Source: Apricaphanius iberus
Taxonomy: Eukaryota; Chordata; Actinopteri; Cyprinodontiformes; Aphaniidae
DNA: 64,000 nucleotides
Assembly: GCA_028564705.1 (NCBI GenBank)
Contig: JAPXFQ010001945.1
Span: forward strand, 496,001 to 560,000
Direction of reading: 5' to 3'
This document shows, one piece after another, positions 14,127-27,762 of the stretch. The translations under genes were made by a program, and so were the position numbers. Under the pieces are notes generated by a model, which was not told where the DNA came from, made no database searches, and worked only from the letters and a program-made list of their open reading frames with translations. Every line of letters starts with the position of its first letter. Within the stretch, counting starts at the first letter, position 1.

Positions 14127-15509
14127 TCATTGACCTGCTTTTAAACATGTGTTTAAGTACCTGTGTCACATTTGCTTTTTTCTGTGTCAAAACATTTCAG
14201 TTGAGCTCCTTCCCCTCATTGCCTCGCATCACCTTAATAACTCTTCTTTAGTCTCCCCCGCCTGTCCCCACCCTCCTCTGCCTCCATATCCTTTCTCTCC
14301 AAAATGGCCCTCGCATGCTCTAAGACAGAGCTTGGCTCCATCCCTGGCGTGTGATAACCTGTTGAAAGCTGTTGCTCTCCCGTGAATATGCAGACTCATA
14401 CTCAGACAGAAGTTTATCTGCACTGCCTCTCCATGGCTTTCTCTCCCTTTAAATCTGACTTGCTGTTTCATTTTACAGTCTCTGAATCGCTTAATATATC
14501 ATATTGCTATACTCTCTCTGCCCAACATATAGCAAAGCGCTGCTACTTAGACCAATGTTAAAGCTCACATCCATGAAAAATAATAAGTATACAGCTTAAA
14601 GACAGTTAAATAGCTACTCTGGGAGTTGGAGTTTTTGTTGGAGATCCTCAGTGGTGCTATTGAGCATTGCCATTAGGAAAATATATAGTTTCAATTTTAC
14701 TATGTGTGCATGTGTGTGGTATTAAGTCTTTTCAGCTTGTGTGCATTTGCTTTTTTTAAGGATATGCAAAGGCAGATCAAATGAGCAGCTGCAGCACATC
14801 TGTGAAGTTCGATCAGATGGTGCAATCCTCATGTAACCTTGCAAGCGCTCGCTTCCTTTCCATTTCCAAATGGTTAGTTAGAGGAGGAGGCTAACATATA
14901 ATGTGCAAGTTCAAATTTAACAAGAACTAGCTGTGACGTCTGCTTCACAAAGGGTAAAAAGGTTACCTTCTAAGCATTGTGAACAAACTTTACTTTCCCA
15001 ACATTTACTAGTTCTCGTTTGTTCATTGTTTTGAGAAAATCTATGAAATCATTTAGATAAATCCTGATTCTGTTCAAACATATTATCTGACAAAATTGTC
15101 ACTTATGTATTGTTAAAAGATAATTGCTGTTATGCTTTTCATATTTACTTGTACAAGGGCTAAAAAGTAAAGTTAGAAGCAATAAAATGCACAAAGATGC
15201 AGGTAAAATTTTCTGCTTGTATTTTTATATCTGTTAACTCACCAGGCTTTAGTAACTATCATAATCAGCTTTTAAAGTTCTGGCAAAGTGTTCAGTTTAT
15301 AACTTTAAAAAGAAAGAGCAGTTATTCAGGAGACTTAATATGATCATAAAGAAAGTAATTAGAAGTCTTTATTAGTAGAACAGCTTATCAAACACATAAA
15401 GTGTAATGAGCAGCTGATGATGAAATGCTCTTTTCCTCTTTCTTTCTAGTTGTTAAAGCCATCAAGATAACCTGTTCGTCTTTGTTTTACTTAAAAACTT
15501 TTTAGTTGT
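14125..15509. other. Intronic sequence, no gene
   Basis: I see no exon, RNA gene or clear repeat. The part at 14770-14880 is less AT-rich than its surroundings but has no recognisable feature. Confidence 0.5.
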
Positions 15510-15725
15510 TGTGAAGATGACAAGCTGTCATCTGTATAGATTACAGGAAATGTTTCCATTTTGCTTGTCCCTGGCTGAATGTATCGCTACAGATGTTGTC
15601 AAGGCAGCATTCCACAGAGGACCGGTGCCAGCGGTCGGAAGGCATTCCTCAGCTTTAACTGCTGGTTTGTCAGGAGTGTTTCATAAATCTTTTTAATGCA
15701 CAATTGGGCTGAACTTGTATACATT
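15510..15725. other. Candidate non-coding conserved block
   Basis: About 200 bases of balanced unique sequence (from GACAAGCTGTCATCTG to TGCACAATTGGGCTG) flanked by AT-rich decay. The short reading frame inside it has no match. It is flagged only because it stands out in composition. Confidence 0.22.
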
Positions 15726-15869
15726 TGAGAAGATGAGTTACCACAGGCAGAAAGAAAGCAGCTATTTGTTTAAGTCTTAAAGAAGCGTCGGTTTGACTTG
15801 GGGGCTTTGCATCAAAAAGCCAAGAAGATGCGAGCATATTTATGAAGAGCTTTGCAAAAGTGCTCAACT

Positions 15870-16010
15870 TTTTTTTTTTCATTCTTACATTCCATCATGT
15901 TGAAACCATAAACTTCAGTATATTGCATCGGGATGTTGACATATTTGACCAATACTAATAGTAGATAGCTGTGAAATAGAAGGAAAATAATTTTCATAAG
16001 TTTCAACAAG
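15870..16010. mobile_element. Tc1-like terminal relic
   Basis: CATCATGTTGAAACCATAAA, then CTTCAGTATATTGCATCGGG and GACATATTTGACCAATAC, follow the order of the Tc1-like left terminal sequence in fish (...ATGTTGAAACCATAAACTTCA..., ...GGGAT..., ...GACCAAC...). No transposase is left. Confidence 0.45.
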
Positions 16011-16559
16011 CAAAATCTAAAAACTCTAGCTTGCATTTGCATTAAGTTCCACTGAGCAGACACTATAAAATCCCCTTTGACCTTACAATCTAGCTCTAGC
16101 TGTATGTTTAGCATTGTTGTCCTGTTTTTGAAAGTGAGACGTTCAATGCTTGAGATGTTATTTTATAACTTTGAGGTGATCCGAACTTCTCCACGACTGT
16201 ATGCCTGACCTGCCTGCTTTGGTTCTTAGTCTTCTTGATGCTGTTTTTCTTTAACAAACCCCTAAGGCCTTTACAGCCGTATTTACACTCCAATTACGCA
16301 GTATGTACTATTTAGGTGATTGAGACACTGGATTTTAATTAATTGGATCAGAGCAAAGGGACTTGAATACAAATGCTGGCCTCAATTTTCAGACTTTCCA
16401 ATGAAAATCATTTCAAACTCTTATTGTATTCCTTGGATTTCACAATTAGACTCTAATTTGTGTTAGTCTATTACAAAAGTTCTCAATCAAAAGAAGTTTA
16501 TGCTTTTTTTGGAACAGGCTTTGTACTGTGTGTTCTTTACAAGGTAATGCTGTGTAATG

Positions 16560-17000
16560 TTTGGCCTTGGCTTCACAGGTGCCTCGTCTATACAGGTTAT
16601 CAGAGGAAAAACTCCTCGCTTTCGTCCTGGCCGGAGCTACAAGAATTAAACATTTCTCCTTTGTTCCCCTTGTGAACCTCAGAGCAAATTACACTCATGG
16701 CCGCAGAAAGACCTTGGACGAGCCTGCTGGCGTGGCGGCTCCTGACTTATCTGCGCTGTTCTGCCTCTGTGCCTCTGACAAGCTACATCAGATGGAGAGA
16801 AGACAGAGCAGGGAGCTGCCTTCTGTTTCTCGAGCACGCAACTGCAGGAGTTTATCATATTACAAGTCGATCCAAAAGAACTCAGAGGACAGCAGTGAGG
16901 CAAGGCCTTGATGTCCAGCACTGCTCTGCCTGACCTAAAGGAGGCGCCGGGCTTCATATTAAAGAGCGAGGCAGAGGATGGGAGGACAAACGGGGAACAT
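16560..17000. other. Candidate non-coding conserved block
   Basis: GC-balanced unique sequence, open on both strands for 78-116 codons. The predicted peptides are unrelated between frames and resemble no family, so coding is not supported. It has no splice-flanked piece that fits tnrc18 phase. Confidence 0.22.
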
Positions 17001-18690
17001 GACATTCTGACAAGTCATAGTTTGCCTGTTGAATGCTGGTATTTTGATTTATCTAAAGGAGGGTGAACTTATGACTACCCATAAAATAAGACATTCATTG
17101 CACTCCCAGACAAACAAGAGTAAGGAAACAGAGTGCAGGTGGGACAAGTGAAAGAAAGGGAGAGTGGATTTTTTGTTTTTTTTGTTAAAGGCTGCAAAAA
17201 ATATAAATTGTTTTCATTTTGAAGTATTTGAACGACACCAACAGAAAAAAAATAGAGCAAGGTGATGAGGGAGGACATAAATATGGAGCTGAGCACCAGG
17301 AGAAGGAGGCAGAGTGATGGAGAGGGTGTTAGGACGGAAAGGGAAAACTGAGAAAGGGGAATGAGTGATGGGGCTCAAAGGAGCAGAAGGAGACACCAGG
17401 ATGAAAGTGAAAAAGGGAAAGACAGCAGGAAAAATCTGCTCCAGTGACTTGAGGTGCTTGCAGATTTATGTGCTGTTCTGTGTATCATTATACATCATCT
17501 CGAGTGGATGTGGATACTCTTCTAATGTGACGCCTGTGAGGTTCTATGTGTGTGTGCGCGTTTACCTGTGTCTGTATTGCGACACACTTTTATTCTCCCT
17601 CTACATGCAGTTCATATCTCCTCCAAAGCAAACTGACTTCTGAGTTCTGAAGAAAGCGCTCGCCTGTGGTGAGGCAACATCCACCCACATCCAAACACCA
17701 CATTTCCAAAGCACTACCTACCTAGCTGGTGCTGGTCGAAAGAAAATAGTTTTAGACCACCCAGGACTGGATTGTCAAATCGCTGCTTTGATGTGGTACC
17801 AGCATATGTGGTACAGTCACAGCCAAAACACACTCACAAAACACAGTTTTACTGCCTCCTGTGCCGCATCGCCGTGCCTTGTTGCTGGAGTGGTGGGATG
17901 CTCAAGAAGACAAAGAAGTAGAACGAGAGAGAGAGAAACAGCCACCTACTGTGCCAGGGAGTGCAGAGCTGAAAAACTGGAGCCGTATGGTCACCCCGAG
18001 GGATGGGAAACCTGCCCAGTCTAACCACATCTCAATTAAGCAATTAAGTTCAAAAGTTAACAGGGGACTAATTAAAGAGTGTAATAAGAAGTTGTTTTAA
18101 TCTGCCTTTTTTTCCATCCACCAGGCAAGTTTGTCCATGATCTAACTGGCATGCAAACTACTGTTAGTCACTCATCTATCGTCAGAGCCTTCAACACAAA
18201 CCCAGCCATTTTAGACAGATCAGTCATCGTCTGTAAAACAAACCAGACCCTTACCGTTCCATTGGAATAGCGGAATGTAAGAATCCAGTTTTTGAGTTTA
18301 CAATTATAAAGAAGAAGGAATCATTAGAAAATTACCTTTTAGTCATATGCACTGTGACTATTTTCTGCTTGCCTTTTAATTTTTAGACCTGCAGGTGCGT
18401 TTTATTGGATACGAAATGAGATTTTTAAAGCCCTGCCTATTGAGCAGTTTTCTATTTCAACATATTCCAGGCAATGACTTGTTTTTCAAATTTGAAGCTG
18501 GATCATGCTCCCATCTTTGACAATATGCCTCCAGCAAAAAGTATTTCGAACTCATAAATTTCACATTTTTGCTAAAGACAAGAACCGGCGCTGCTAAACT
18601 GTGTGCTTTCAGTGATGAAATATATAAAGGCTGGATGACAGGATTGTTGTGGAGCTGCCTTTAGCCAGATCTGTTTAGATTTAGGGTGAC
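17001..18690. other. Intronic sequence, no gene
   Basis: Mixed sequence with purine-rich (17100-17440) and pyrimidine-rich stretches. No exon, repeat family or RNA gene can be named. Confidence 0.5.
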
Positions 18691-18699
18691 ATCCAGATA

Positions 18700-19490
18700 C
18701 AGGCCTCACAAAGGTTTTCATACCCTTTCCTATAAAACGTAAAATTTCTTCACTTAATGCATGTTATAAAAAATATGTGGAAATGATTGTAAATTGAAAT
18801 GAAAGTAGGATATGTTAACAGAGCAACTATTAGTCATTGATTCCACAAATCAGGTCTGTATATAATAGTGGGAAGAAGAAAACAATAGTTGAGTGACCTC
18901 TCTAAGGAGTCTGTTTTAAAGTTTGCCACAAGCCACACAGGAGACATAGCAAAGTTTGAAGAAGGTGCTCTACATAGTTGAGATCAAAGATCTAGAAAGG
19001 AAATCATAAACACATCAGATCAAATGTGACAAATGATGGTGGCAGCGTCATGCTGTAGGGGTGATTTTCTTCAGCAGACACTGAGGAAAACCTGCTAGAT
19101 TCTGCAAAAGATTAGAGACGGGGGGGTAGAGATTTGCAGGTCAGCAAAACTAAACATACCTTATTTGTTACAATGGGAGGGTTTATATCAAACCATCTTT
19201 CTGTGTTAGAATGTTGTTAGCCCAGTCAAAGTCCAGACCTAGATAAATGGAAAATCTCTGGCCAGACATAGAAAACTGACAGGCACCATAATTCATGGTG
19301 AATGAACTTGAGCTATTTTGAAAAGAAGGGGCAAAAAGTTAAGTTGCAATATTTGCACAGCCCCTAGTGACATATCCCAGAAGGCTTGCTGCTGTAACTT
19401 TGGCTAAAAGTGGATTTGCAAGGTAAAGACTCATGGGGGGTGAATACATATACATGTGACACTTTATGTTTGCAACAGGACAGCATGTGA
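18700..19490 (+). mobile_element. Decayed near-full-length Tc1-like transposon
   Basis: Landmarks of a fish Tc1-like element occur in order. There is a left end, CACAAAGGTTTTCATACCC (18707), and the region ATGATGGTGGCAGCGTCATG (19032) before the catalytic segment. Next comes GCCCAGTCAAAGTCCAGACC (19219), the SQSPDL stretch that precedes NPIE, and AACTTGAGCTATTTTG (19305). The right end, GGGGGGTGAATACATATACA, lies near 19434. The frame is broken throughout, and the middle of the transposase is shortened. Old and inactive. Confidence 0.72.
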
Positions 19491-19639
19491 AAAAGGTATT
19501 GCATATAGAGAGGTGAGAAATCTCTTTGATTCAGTTTGTTTTCCGACAGCCAGCTCTCAAACTCCAAAGCAGTTGATTAGCAGTTTGTGTTCTTGCCTGT
19601 GTGTGAAAGAGGTGGGAGTGAGAATAGTCAGGATGCAGT

Positions 19640-20060
19640 CTGAGAGGTGAAGGACTCCCCTGTTGTATGTGAGGCCCTGGAGGATACATCTCCCCTTCCT
19701 CCTACTCCTCTTCCTCCTCCCCTTCTTACACTCACTCCTTCCTCTGTGCACTCCACAATGCTGGGAAGAAATGTGTCATTAACGGGGGGAGAGACCAAAA
19801 TAATGTTTATGGGCTCAAGCAGCACTGAAATCATTTTCCATATCAGTGGAACTGCATGGGCCCTGTGGGGGAGTAAATCTGATTTTCTCCTCCCTGTGCC
19901 AATGGGAAACATCATGGGAAAGAAAACAGATTGGATTGTTAGAGCGATGGCCTGACGCAGCTGTGGGCGGCTCTTTTTGTGTTTGGGCACTTTGCTGTGT
20001 GTGCGCGTCTGTGTTTGCTCTAAGTTTAAGCGTAAAGAGAAGGGTTGAAAAATGAGAGAT
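19640..20060. other. Candidate non-coding conserved block
   Basis: Non-repetitive balanced sequence between a Tc1 relic and AT-rich DNA, with open frames on both strands (up to 184 codons on the minus strand) that match no protein I know. A homopurine/homopyrimidine segment (19690-19745) explains part of the openness. A regulatory role is inference. Confidence 0.22.
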
Positions 20061-21870
20061 GGGATGCAAGCGAGAAAGCTAGCTGAAAATGCACATGATG
20101 CATGATAACATGCACATGTGGGTAAACGCTTGCGTTGGATCACCTTTAAGTGTCTTGGAAATAGAAAGTTGGGACAGACCACATGGCCCTAAAATGATCT
20201 AATGTAACAAATGGTCAGTTAACATGCATACTCATTAAACTTCTGTAAGCTTTCAGAAAAATAACACATCTTTTTGTGTTCAGTCTACAAAAAACTTAAA
20301 CGAAAGACAAAAAACTATTTGTTAATTAGAATGTTAAGGGAAAAAACACTGACGCACTTGCAGTGAAAGCCACTTCGTAGTGAAAAAATAAACTGGTTTG
20401 GAGTGGCCTATAATGGCCTTCCTATTACATCTTTACCATTTAAGCCATCTGAACAAGGTGCAGTTTCCCAACTGTGTGTTGTGACATCATTTTGATTGTG
20501 GAGGCTTTTAAATCTTTGTAGCAGGAACAAGGAACTTGCATGAGTGCACTGGTGGGTGTTACAGGAGAGTAATGAGCCTGGAATCTTGGTTGTCCTGGCC
20601 TCAACCTGCTGCCATTTCATACCCGTCCTCCCACGTTTGATTTTCCTGGTGTGGAATTCGCTGTTCTTTCCAGATTCATCTCAGTGACCAAGCAAACATC
20701 TGCATTTTCACATGAATCACAGTCAGCACACCTAAGTGAGCCCAAACTTCTATCTAAGCTCAGGGTTAAGCTATTAATGGGCCATCTGTTCCTGCTGCTT
20801 TATATTAAAGGTAACATACACTGAGAAACAGTGTTACACATGTTCTTTGTGAAATACGTTTTTTTACTCTGAGCTGCATATACATGCTGAACGTGAACAT
20901 TTTCTTCAACCTACATTGTCTGTATTAGCCACAGAAGGACAACAGACGGCAAAACGAGCAAGTCAGAAAAAGCCAGTCCCCAGTCTATGTCAAAGGGAAA
21001 ATTAATGTTCATGGTCCTGCCTACCATGGGAAGGCCGATTTTTTTGCAGCCTGGAGAGTGTAAAGTACGTCTCTGCTAGTAGAAGCTAGAAGGCGAAGCT
21101 AACTGTTAGCAACAAAGGTAACTGTTAGCAACTCGACAGCATGGCAGAACAAGGTAAATGCTTAGTTAGCGTTGCATTTTTTACCCAAGAAAGAGGAGCT
21201 GAGGAAAAAAAACTGTTGGAATTTGTGTCGAAACACTGTCAGCAAAGTAAGTTAAGAATTTTATGGAAGGCAGCGTAAGAGTCGCATTACTGTTAGCCAA
21301 TCAGAGAAAAGGTGTTTGCATATTGTTAATAATAAAAAGTTAGACTTTTAAAAAAGTTAGATTCTGACGTTTCACACGACCCACTCCTCTGACAAACTGC
21401 AAACTCCTAAAAAAGGAGTGAGGCAGTATTTTTTTCAAATAAAGGCCTCACAAGGAATGTAATTGGGCTAGATACTACAGGAAATTAATTAAAGAAACGA
21501 ATGTATGAGACTTTTAATTTTCGATGTAGTCCTTAAACCTTGTTTCTACCGAGTTCTCCTTGTATCAAAGCTCTTCTTCCTCGGTTAGCTCTTATCATGA
21601 CAGAAATATGTTTTTTTTACCCATAAATGGCACTCTTCATAACCTGGTCTGCTGTAAACCTGCAAATCTGCTGTATGTCGCCTTTATTTACAGTACCCAT
21701 AAAATGTCTCTTCAGCTGGAACTCTTCCAGACATTGCTGTCACTTGCACACTGTCCACTCCCTGTCCTGCTCCTCATCAAGATTGGTGGTGGTGAACCTT
21801 TTGAACAGCAATAAAACCCTATGAAAAATTGCTTTATGAATGATAATTGTTGTAACCCTGAGGTCAGGTG
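20061..21870. other. Intronic sequence, no gene
   Basis: No exon found. Around 21070-21170 there are repeated GTTAGC words (GCTAACTGTTAGCAACA and AACTGTTAGCAACTCG). These look like the inner part of a dispersed fish repeat whose ends I cannot place. Confidence 0.5.
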
Positions 21871-21879
21871 CACACTAAA

Positions 21880-22330
21880 AGTAGTAAAAATGTATTCCAA
21901 ACGAATTTATACCCCTTGAAGTTTTCCCCTTTTTTTTGTTAGAGCCACATAATTCCGTGTACTTGAAATTTTGTGTAATAGACCAACATAAACTCAATAA
22001 TTATAAAACATATTTTTTTTACATATGAAAACATGTATGGAGCTCACAGATCACTGTTCAATGCATCCTCAAGAAACTAATATTGCATGTCACTGAATAA
22101 ACCATAACCCATGAAGACACATGGTGGCATCATGATGTGAAGAAAAAGGTGGAAAGTTCTAATAAGGGACTGTTAAATATATCATTCACAAATGGAAAGA
22201 CTTTGAACATTAATCAAAGAACCATGCTTATCTGGAGGAGCTTCAAAGACCCATGGAAAAAATGCTTTTAGGTATGCTCAAATAAACTTGAGTTTCTGCT
22301 TGCAGGTAAATAGGGTCCTGGAAAATATTA
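21880..22330 (+). mobile_element. Tc1-like relic
   Basis: ATTTATACCCCTTGAAGTTT (21905), with TAATAGACCAACATAAACTC (21978) after it, resembles the Tc1-like left terminus. CATGGTGGCATCATGATGTG (22121) recalls the region before the catalytic core. Highly decayed. Confidence 0.5.
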
Positions 22331-24170
22331 AAGTTCAAGTTCACTGGGGAAAACAGTATTAAAGCTTTCAAATGTAAGGCTAAAATGCCTGTCTGAACTT
22401 TTTCCCTCCTATTTACGCTGTAAAAAAAGTGGCAAACAATATTAAATGATTAACACATCTGAATCGATTTATGGGAGTTTTTTATAAGAATTCCTCCAGA
22501 ATAGATTTTTTCAACACTGCACTAGTAAGCACTCTATTTTCTCAAGATGGCTGCTGTCTTGTTTGGACTTTTATGGAGCCAAAGAGTGTAAGAAACAAGT
22601 TGACAGTGTAGAATGAGTTGAAATGGTTTTAATTTTATCTACAATATCTCTAAATATGTATCAGAAGCATTTATTTGTTTTTCTCTCCATGTTTCAGGGT
22701 CTGAGCTCACTCACTGTTATTTTCCGAATTCCTGCCAAATCAGAGTAAGCCAGTTGGGTTAATTTATGTAGTAAAAGAACCTCTAATCCCAGTCATATCC
22801 ACTTACATGTGGTTTGAATACTTCTTTAAAGTTCTCAGATAAATGATTTGACCCCTCCAAGTAAATTGTATTTGCATTGTACGGCTGCAGAAGGATTTCA
22901 AGTCTGCCTTCACTGTCTTTACCCTGTGATGGTTCTGATAGTGAACAAGTGGCTGACCACCAGCCCTGCTCTGCAAACACAGGCTGTCAACTTCAGTGAG
23001 ACGGCTACCATATGGACTCAAAATCGCGCACACAGATGCTCGCATATGCTCAGCAGCTCCCACATGGTCTTTCACACTGAAACTTTCTCACAGTTGCTCT
23101 CACACTTATCTGCTGTGAGCTTTCCACTCTTACCCCCTCCAGCCCCCCACTGGATGTTGCCCTGTATCAAAAGAGTCCTTCTCACTCTCCTTCCTTCGTG
23201 CATCCATCCACCCATCCGTCCAACTGCTTCTCGCTATCCACTTCTCCCACCCCCACGCTGACCACATCCACTAAGCTCACTCCAAAGGCGCGCAGTGAGG
23301 AGAGTGTCGGAGGCGTGCGCTGCTGGCACTTTCCCCCACCCCTGCACTGGGCACAGCTCCAACACTGGACTGCCTGATTGCTCTCTCTTTCTCACTCTTG
23401 CTTCAGTATACGTCTTGATCAGCCCAGCTTCCCACTAGATAGATGTTACCATCAACTCCCTCTAGAACAAAAAGAAATAAAACTTTTGCAACAATTGTTT
23501 CTGAGAAGGAATTTGGCTACCAGTTGCACAAATGCTTTCAATATGGCTTTGACTGTTTGAAGGAAATCCCCCTCACTTTAGTAGCCATTTCGAACTGCGT
23601 TTTATTGTGAGGAAGTAGGCGCTGGGTTAGTCAGCGGCCCTGTGGGACAGCATATGCAGTCCGGCTGGAGCTGTTGGTGTGTACAGTCCCTCGGTCCGGT
23701 CCAGCTTTTCTAAGTAAAAAAAACGCAGTCATGTATTTAGGAGTGAACGATGGTGTGGAAAGTCTGTCTTGCTTTTTCATGGCCGTCTAAATTCCTGGAC
23801 AGAACTTGGAATTTGCTCGGAAGGAAAGTCTGATAGGAAAAAAGTGGAGGTAAAACTTTTGCACCAACAGGCGTCCTGCTCAGTATGTTTTTACTTGGTA
23901 AGTCAGTATTCATTTCACTTTCTTTCAGAGAAAATTTGTTTTGGGGTCCTCCCAAGAATATGTGCCACAATTAACTTACCCACCAGTGATTATTTTTTTA
24001 TGTAATTGCTTTCATATATACAGCGGCTCTCATAAGCACATCACTGTTAAAACTCAAAGTTTGTGTAATGTCAAAAAAGTGGGACAAAGATAATTAATTG
24101 AAAAAGAAAATTCTACATATAATGGGGCATTTATCCTGAAATGTGAAGTGTAAATGGTACTAAAGCCTGG
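22331..24170. other. Intronic sequence, no gene
   Basis: Holds a more GC-rich part at 22900-23420 with Ser/Pro/His-type chance frames. No splice-bordered frame fits tnrc18, and no mobile element can be named. Confidence 0.5.
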
Positions 24171-24174
24171 GTAA

Positions 24175-24211
<37 letters not shown>
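24175..24211. repeat. (AAT)n microsatellite
   Basis: About 12 copies of AAT. Confidence 0.93.
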
Positions 24212-24215
<4 letters not shown>

Positions 24216-24699
24216 GGTACAATAACCTGATTGCCAAAGTATGGCCACTCTTGAAGTAATACTGTTAATTTCTGTATTCTGTCTCCTGCACTACTCTCCT
24301 TACCATCGAATTGATGGTAAGACAATAGTCAATAAGTCTGGCTCTCCAGCTTGGATTTTCCAGATTTTTTCATATGTCCAACCTTCACATGAAGCTATAG
24401 GTCATAGAGAAGTTACAAAGAATCACAAATATCTTATTGTACAAAAGTATGAGTCAGTCGAAGGGCAACACGATGTTTTACAGTATTATCAATATGCCTT
24501 ATCATAGTGAAGACAGTCATCAGTAGTTAATGAAAATACACAGTATATACAATATACAAAAGCTGTTCTGTTTCCCATGTGTCACTTTTTAAAGAGTTAA
24601 GTTGCAAAACATAAGTATTTTTTCTCCAAACAATTTCCAGTCCTGGCTTTTTTTTCAAAACTAATGGCTTGTTGAAACAAAACTAAAAGGCCTGGACTC

Positions 24700-25190
24700 C
24701 TATTTCAAAAAGTCTGTTTGGCACAGAGATAACACAGAGCATCAGTTAAATAACATAATTCCCACGGTGACAGATGGTAACAGCATCATCCTGTGGGGTT
24801 ACTTCTTTGGTTAAACTGAGGTGTATATCAGAGTATAGTTTTGAAGTTCCAAATACTTCACCATCATCAAGTTTGAGCATACATCAAAATCCATGTTATA
24901 CAAGCATTACTTTATATGGAGATAATCAAGGTTTTGAAATGTGTTTCACAAAGTCCAGAGATATATTCAGCGGAACCGTGTATGGTTTACTGAAGAGGGC
25001 TGTGAACAGGAGAAGTCCCCACAATATGAGAAGTCTTGCAGGATAGAGTAGGCAAATATTCTCATGTCAAATGTGGGATACTAATCAACTTCTACGAAAG
25101 AAGACCGAGATTTTAAATTAAGCAATACTTCAACGAAATGCAAGTACAGCTTGTCAGCTTCGTTCTTTATTTGACCATTTCATTCAAAGT
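24700..25190 (+). mobile_element. Tc1-like relic
   Basis: AATTCCCACGGTGACAGATG (24757), followed by GTAACAGCATCATCCTGTGG and GGTTACTTCTTTGG, mirrors the ...CCCACTGTGAAGCATGGTGG...CATCATGCTGTGGGG...TTCTT tract of fish Tc1-like transposases. No open frame remains. Confidence 0.5.
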
Positions 25191-27189
25191 TTTTATTTTA
25201 TTTTTTACATTACAAAAGTGATTACACTTGTGAGAGCTGCAGATTGATAAATATTTGTTGCAATTACTTGGAACTCAACCTTCACATCACAGTGATTGCC
25301 TACTTTCCAAACTCAACCATCTTGCGTGTCTTGAGTGTTTTCAAAGATGTATGGTCTTATAAGGTTAAGGTCCCTTGCAATTTAGTTTCTTTTTGCCCAT
25401 TTTCTACGGCACTCCCTGATCACTGAGCTGTGGAGAGCAGGTTGATGCAGTCACACCTGCAATTTTCTCTTTGTCTCCCTTCTCTCGTCACCGTCACTCT
25501 CACCTCTCATTGTCTGTCGAGTGTCCTTGTCTAGACGACACGTCCATCCGTCCCTTCAGGCAGCCTTCTGAAAACAAGACAGAGTGCCAAAGACTTCCTG
25601 GGTTCATTTATCAAAAGCAGGGAAGGAAATGTGATGCACTGGGAAATATTCACGGGCAGAGTGTGAATGAGTGTGAATTTCCTAAGGAGAAAATGTTGGT
25701 GTGATTCCAAGCATTCAAAAGGACAACATGCCATGGGTGGGTGCTTATTGTCTTCTCCACTATTTTTATTTCCCAGATCACTTTTTGGGCCATGTAAATA
25801 TATTTACATCCTATTATTGTGCAATACCATGTTAGGAAACCAAACAACAGCACACCCTTGAGTTAAATTAATCAGTAGGGTTGCTAACGGACCAAATTAG
25901 TTACTGAAAGAGTACAAAGAAGTGGCGCCTCCCTCCCAACATCCAAACAATTGAAACCGGATAAAATGTCCTGGTGAGGTGTGTCTGAGTGTGTGTGATT
26001 ACATGTGAGGCTTTGCATGGGCTTCAAGGTGGGCCGTGATGGCTGTTGTTGCCAAGCAGCATGCTGACTGAATGCATCTGCCCACCGTTTGTTGTAAAGC
26101 CTACTTGCCTTGAGCTCTGTTTCTCGTTCGTTCCCATGACAACTGGGCCTTCATTCTTTTGCTCCACCTCCCAGCCTGCTGCTCACTCCCTTCCATTCTC
26201 AGGGGCCTCAGCCTGGGCCCACGTAACCTAGCATGCACGTTCGTTTAGTTTTGTTCCTCCATCATCCTACACACCAACAATAAAATCTTGTTAGCACCTC
26301 CAGTTCAAGAGGTGCTGTGGTATCTGTCAATTGTTTCTTTGCTTGCACTTTTCAGTCTTTGTACAACACATCAGTGTGCGCAGGTGTTTTTGAGGCGTAT
26401 TAGGTATAAAAGAAGAAAGCTGATATTCCCCATTCCTGTCGTTTCCCCCTTAATTTAATTCCATAATAGGATTAATCTCTGTCGCTGTTGAGAGATCGAG
26501 ACAGATTAAGATCCACATGACCCAAATTTCTTAAGAACCTGTACAACTTGACTCCAGGTGGGACCCCTAATAAAAACAAAATTAAAACACATTTAGACAT
26601 TAATAACTGTAAGTAATATTAATAGATTTTCCATAAACCAAGGATAATTCAGTGCTTGCTAAATTTGCTTTGTCCATTTTGCGTCATTAAGGTTGGTATT
26701 CAAAATTAAAGGTCCCAGAAGCATGTATTATTTATCTTCCAGTTTGGTTTGGTTCCAGTTCATCATGACCTACCGAGTAAAACATGGTATGATAAAACAC
26801 AGCTTCTTTAAATAAAAGAAAAGGAAATTACAAACCGTTTGATAGGGTCAGCTATTGTCAAGTCAGTAAAGTGAAGTAAAGATCGGTACATTATGAAGCC
26901 ATGTTTTCGTCTGCATCTGATATTGGAGAAGTCATTCTCGGAAATCGTTAGCTTAAAGACTGATTTAATAGTTGTGGGAAGGGCTTTAAGTGTTTTATAC
27001 CTACCTACCTACCCCTAAAATTCAAAATCAGCCCTAAATATAGCTTAAACATTTACTTTTCTGACTCCTTGACATCCTCTTTTCTTGTCGCTCTCTTTTA
27101 CTTGTCTGTCTTGCAGAAACACTCTACTCTCAGATTGTTAAGAGAGGCTTCATGGGCTCTCTCTGTCACTCTCATAGTCTCATCTCCTT
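25191..27189. other. Intronic sequence, no gene
   Basis: No exon or RNA gene is seen. 26020-26260 is slightly GC-richer and non-repetitive. The rest is AT-rich. Confidence 0.5.
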
Positions 27190-27220
27190 TTCTCTCTCTG
27201 TCTCTCTCTCTCTCTCTCTC
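27190..27220. repeat. (CT)n microsatellite
   Basis: An imperfect CT run of about 30 bases. It explains the Ser/Leu-rich chance frame here and the Arg/Glu frame on the other strand. Confidence 0.9.
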
Positions 27221-27720
27221 GCTTGCTCGCTCTCTTCTCTTCCCCCCTCCTCTCTGAGGGATGGCTGTTAATAATGCAGGAGGATTAGCTGGTTTATGTG
27301 AGCTGGAGGCAATGAGGAAATCTGGGGTTCCTGGGGGCAATAGGCAGAGGGGACGAGTGTGTGCAGTGTGAAAGGCGGCGGCACATAGGTTGGTTCTTGG
27401 GTGATGGGAGCTGGATGCGTGCCCAGTGAGCACGCTGCCCATAATAACCTCCCCCTGCCGCCTCTGACCCCCTTTGCCCTGTAGTCTGGACAGCTGTGCC
27501 AAGAGTCCTCCACAGGAACAGGGTGATAGGAGGTGGCAGTAGAGATTGAAGCAGGGAGGAAAAGAATGGTTATTGTGGTATTTTACAATTATTCCCATAA
27601 ACACATACAACATTTGGAGAACCCTATTTTCCAGTTTTATATTTTTGGTGAAGGAATGATGTGTGCTCTCCTATCATTATATTGTAAGTCTTTAGCACCT
27701 AAATTGGGCTAATTTTACAT

Positions 27721-27725
<5 letters not shown>
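27221..27725. other. Unassigned non-coding block
   Basis: 27240-27540 is GC-balanced and unique in appearance, but I cannot assign it. The 171-codon minus-strand frame through it begins in the CT repeat and has no family similarity. Confidence 0.4.

Positions 27726-27760
<35 letters not shown>
27726..27760. repeat. (TA)n microsatellite
   Basis: An uninterrupted TA run of about 35 bases that directly abuts the truncated Tc1-like element at 27761. Confidence 0.93.

Positions 27761-27762
<2 letters not shown>

Noticed and set aside
19628..20182. 184-codon minus-strand open frame
   Set aside because: No recognisable family; several other frames are open over the same bases, and a homopurine tract explains part of it.
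27098..27613. 171-codon minus-strand open frame
   Set aside because: Begins in the CT repeat (Glu/Arg run) and shows no similarity to known proteins.
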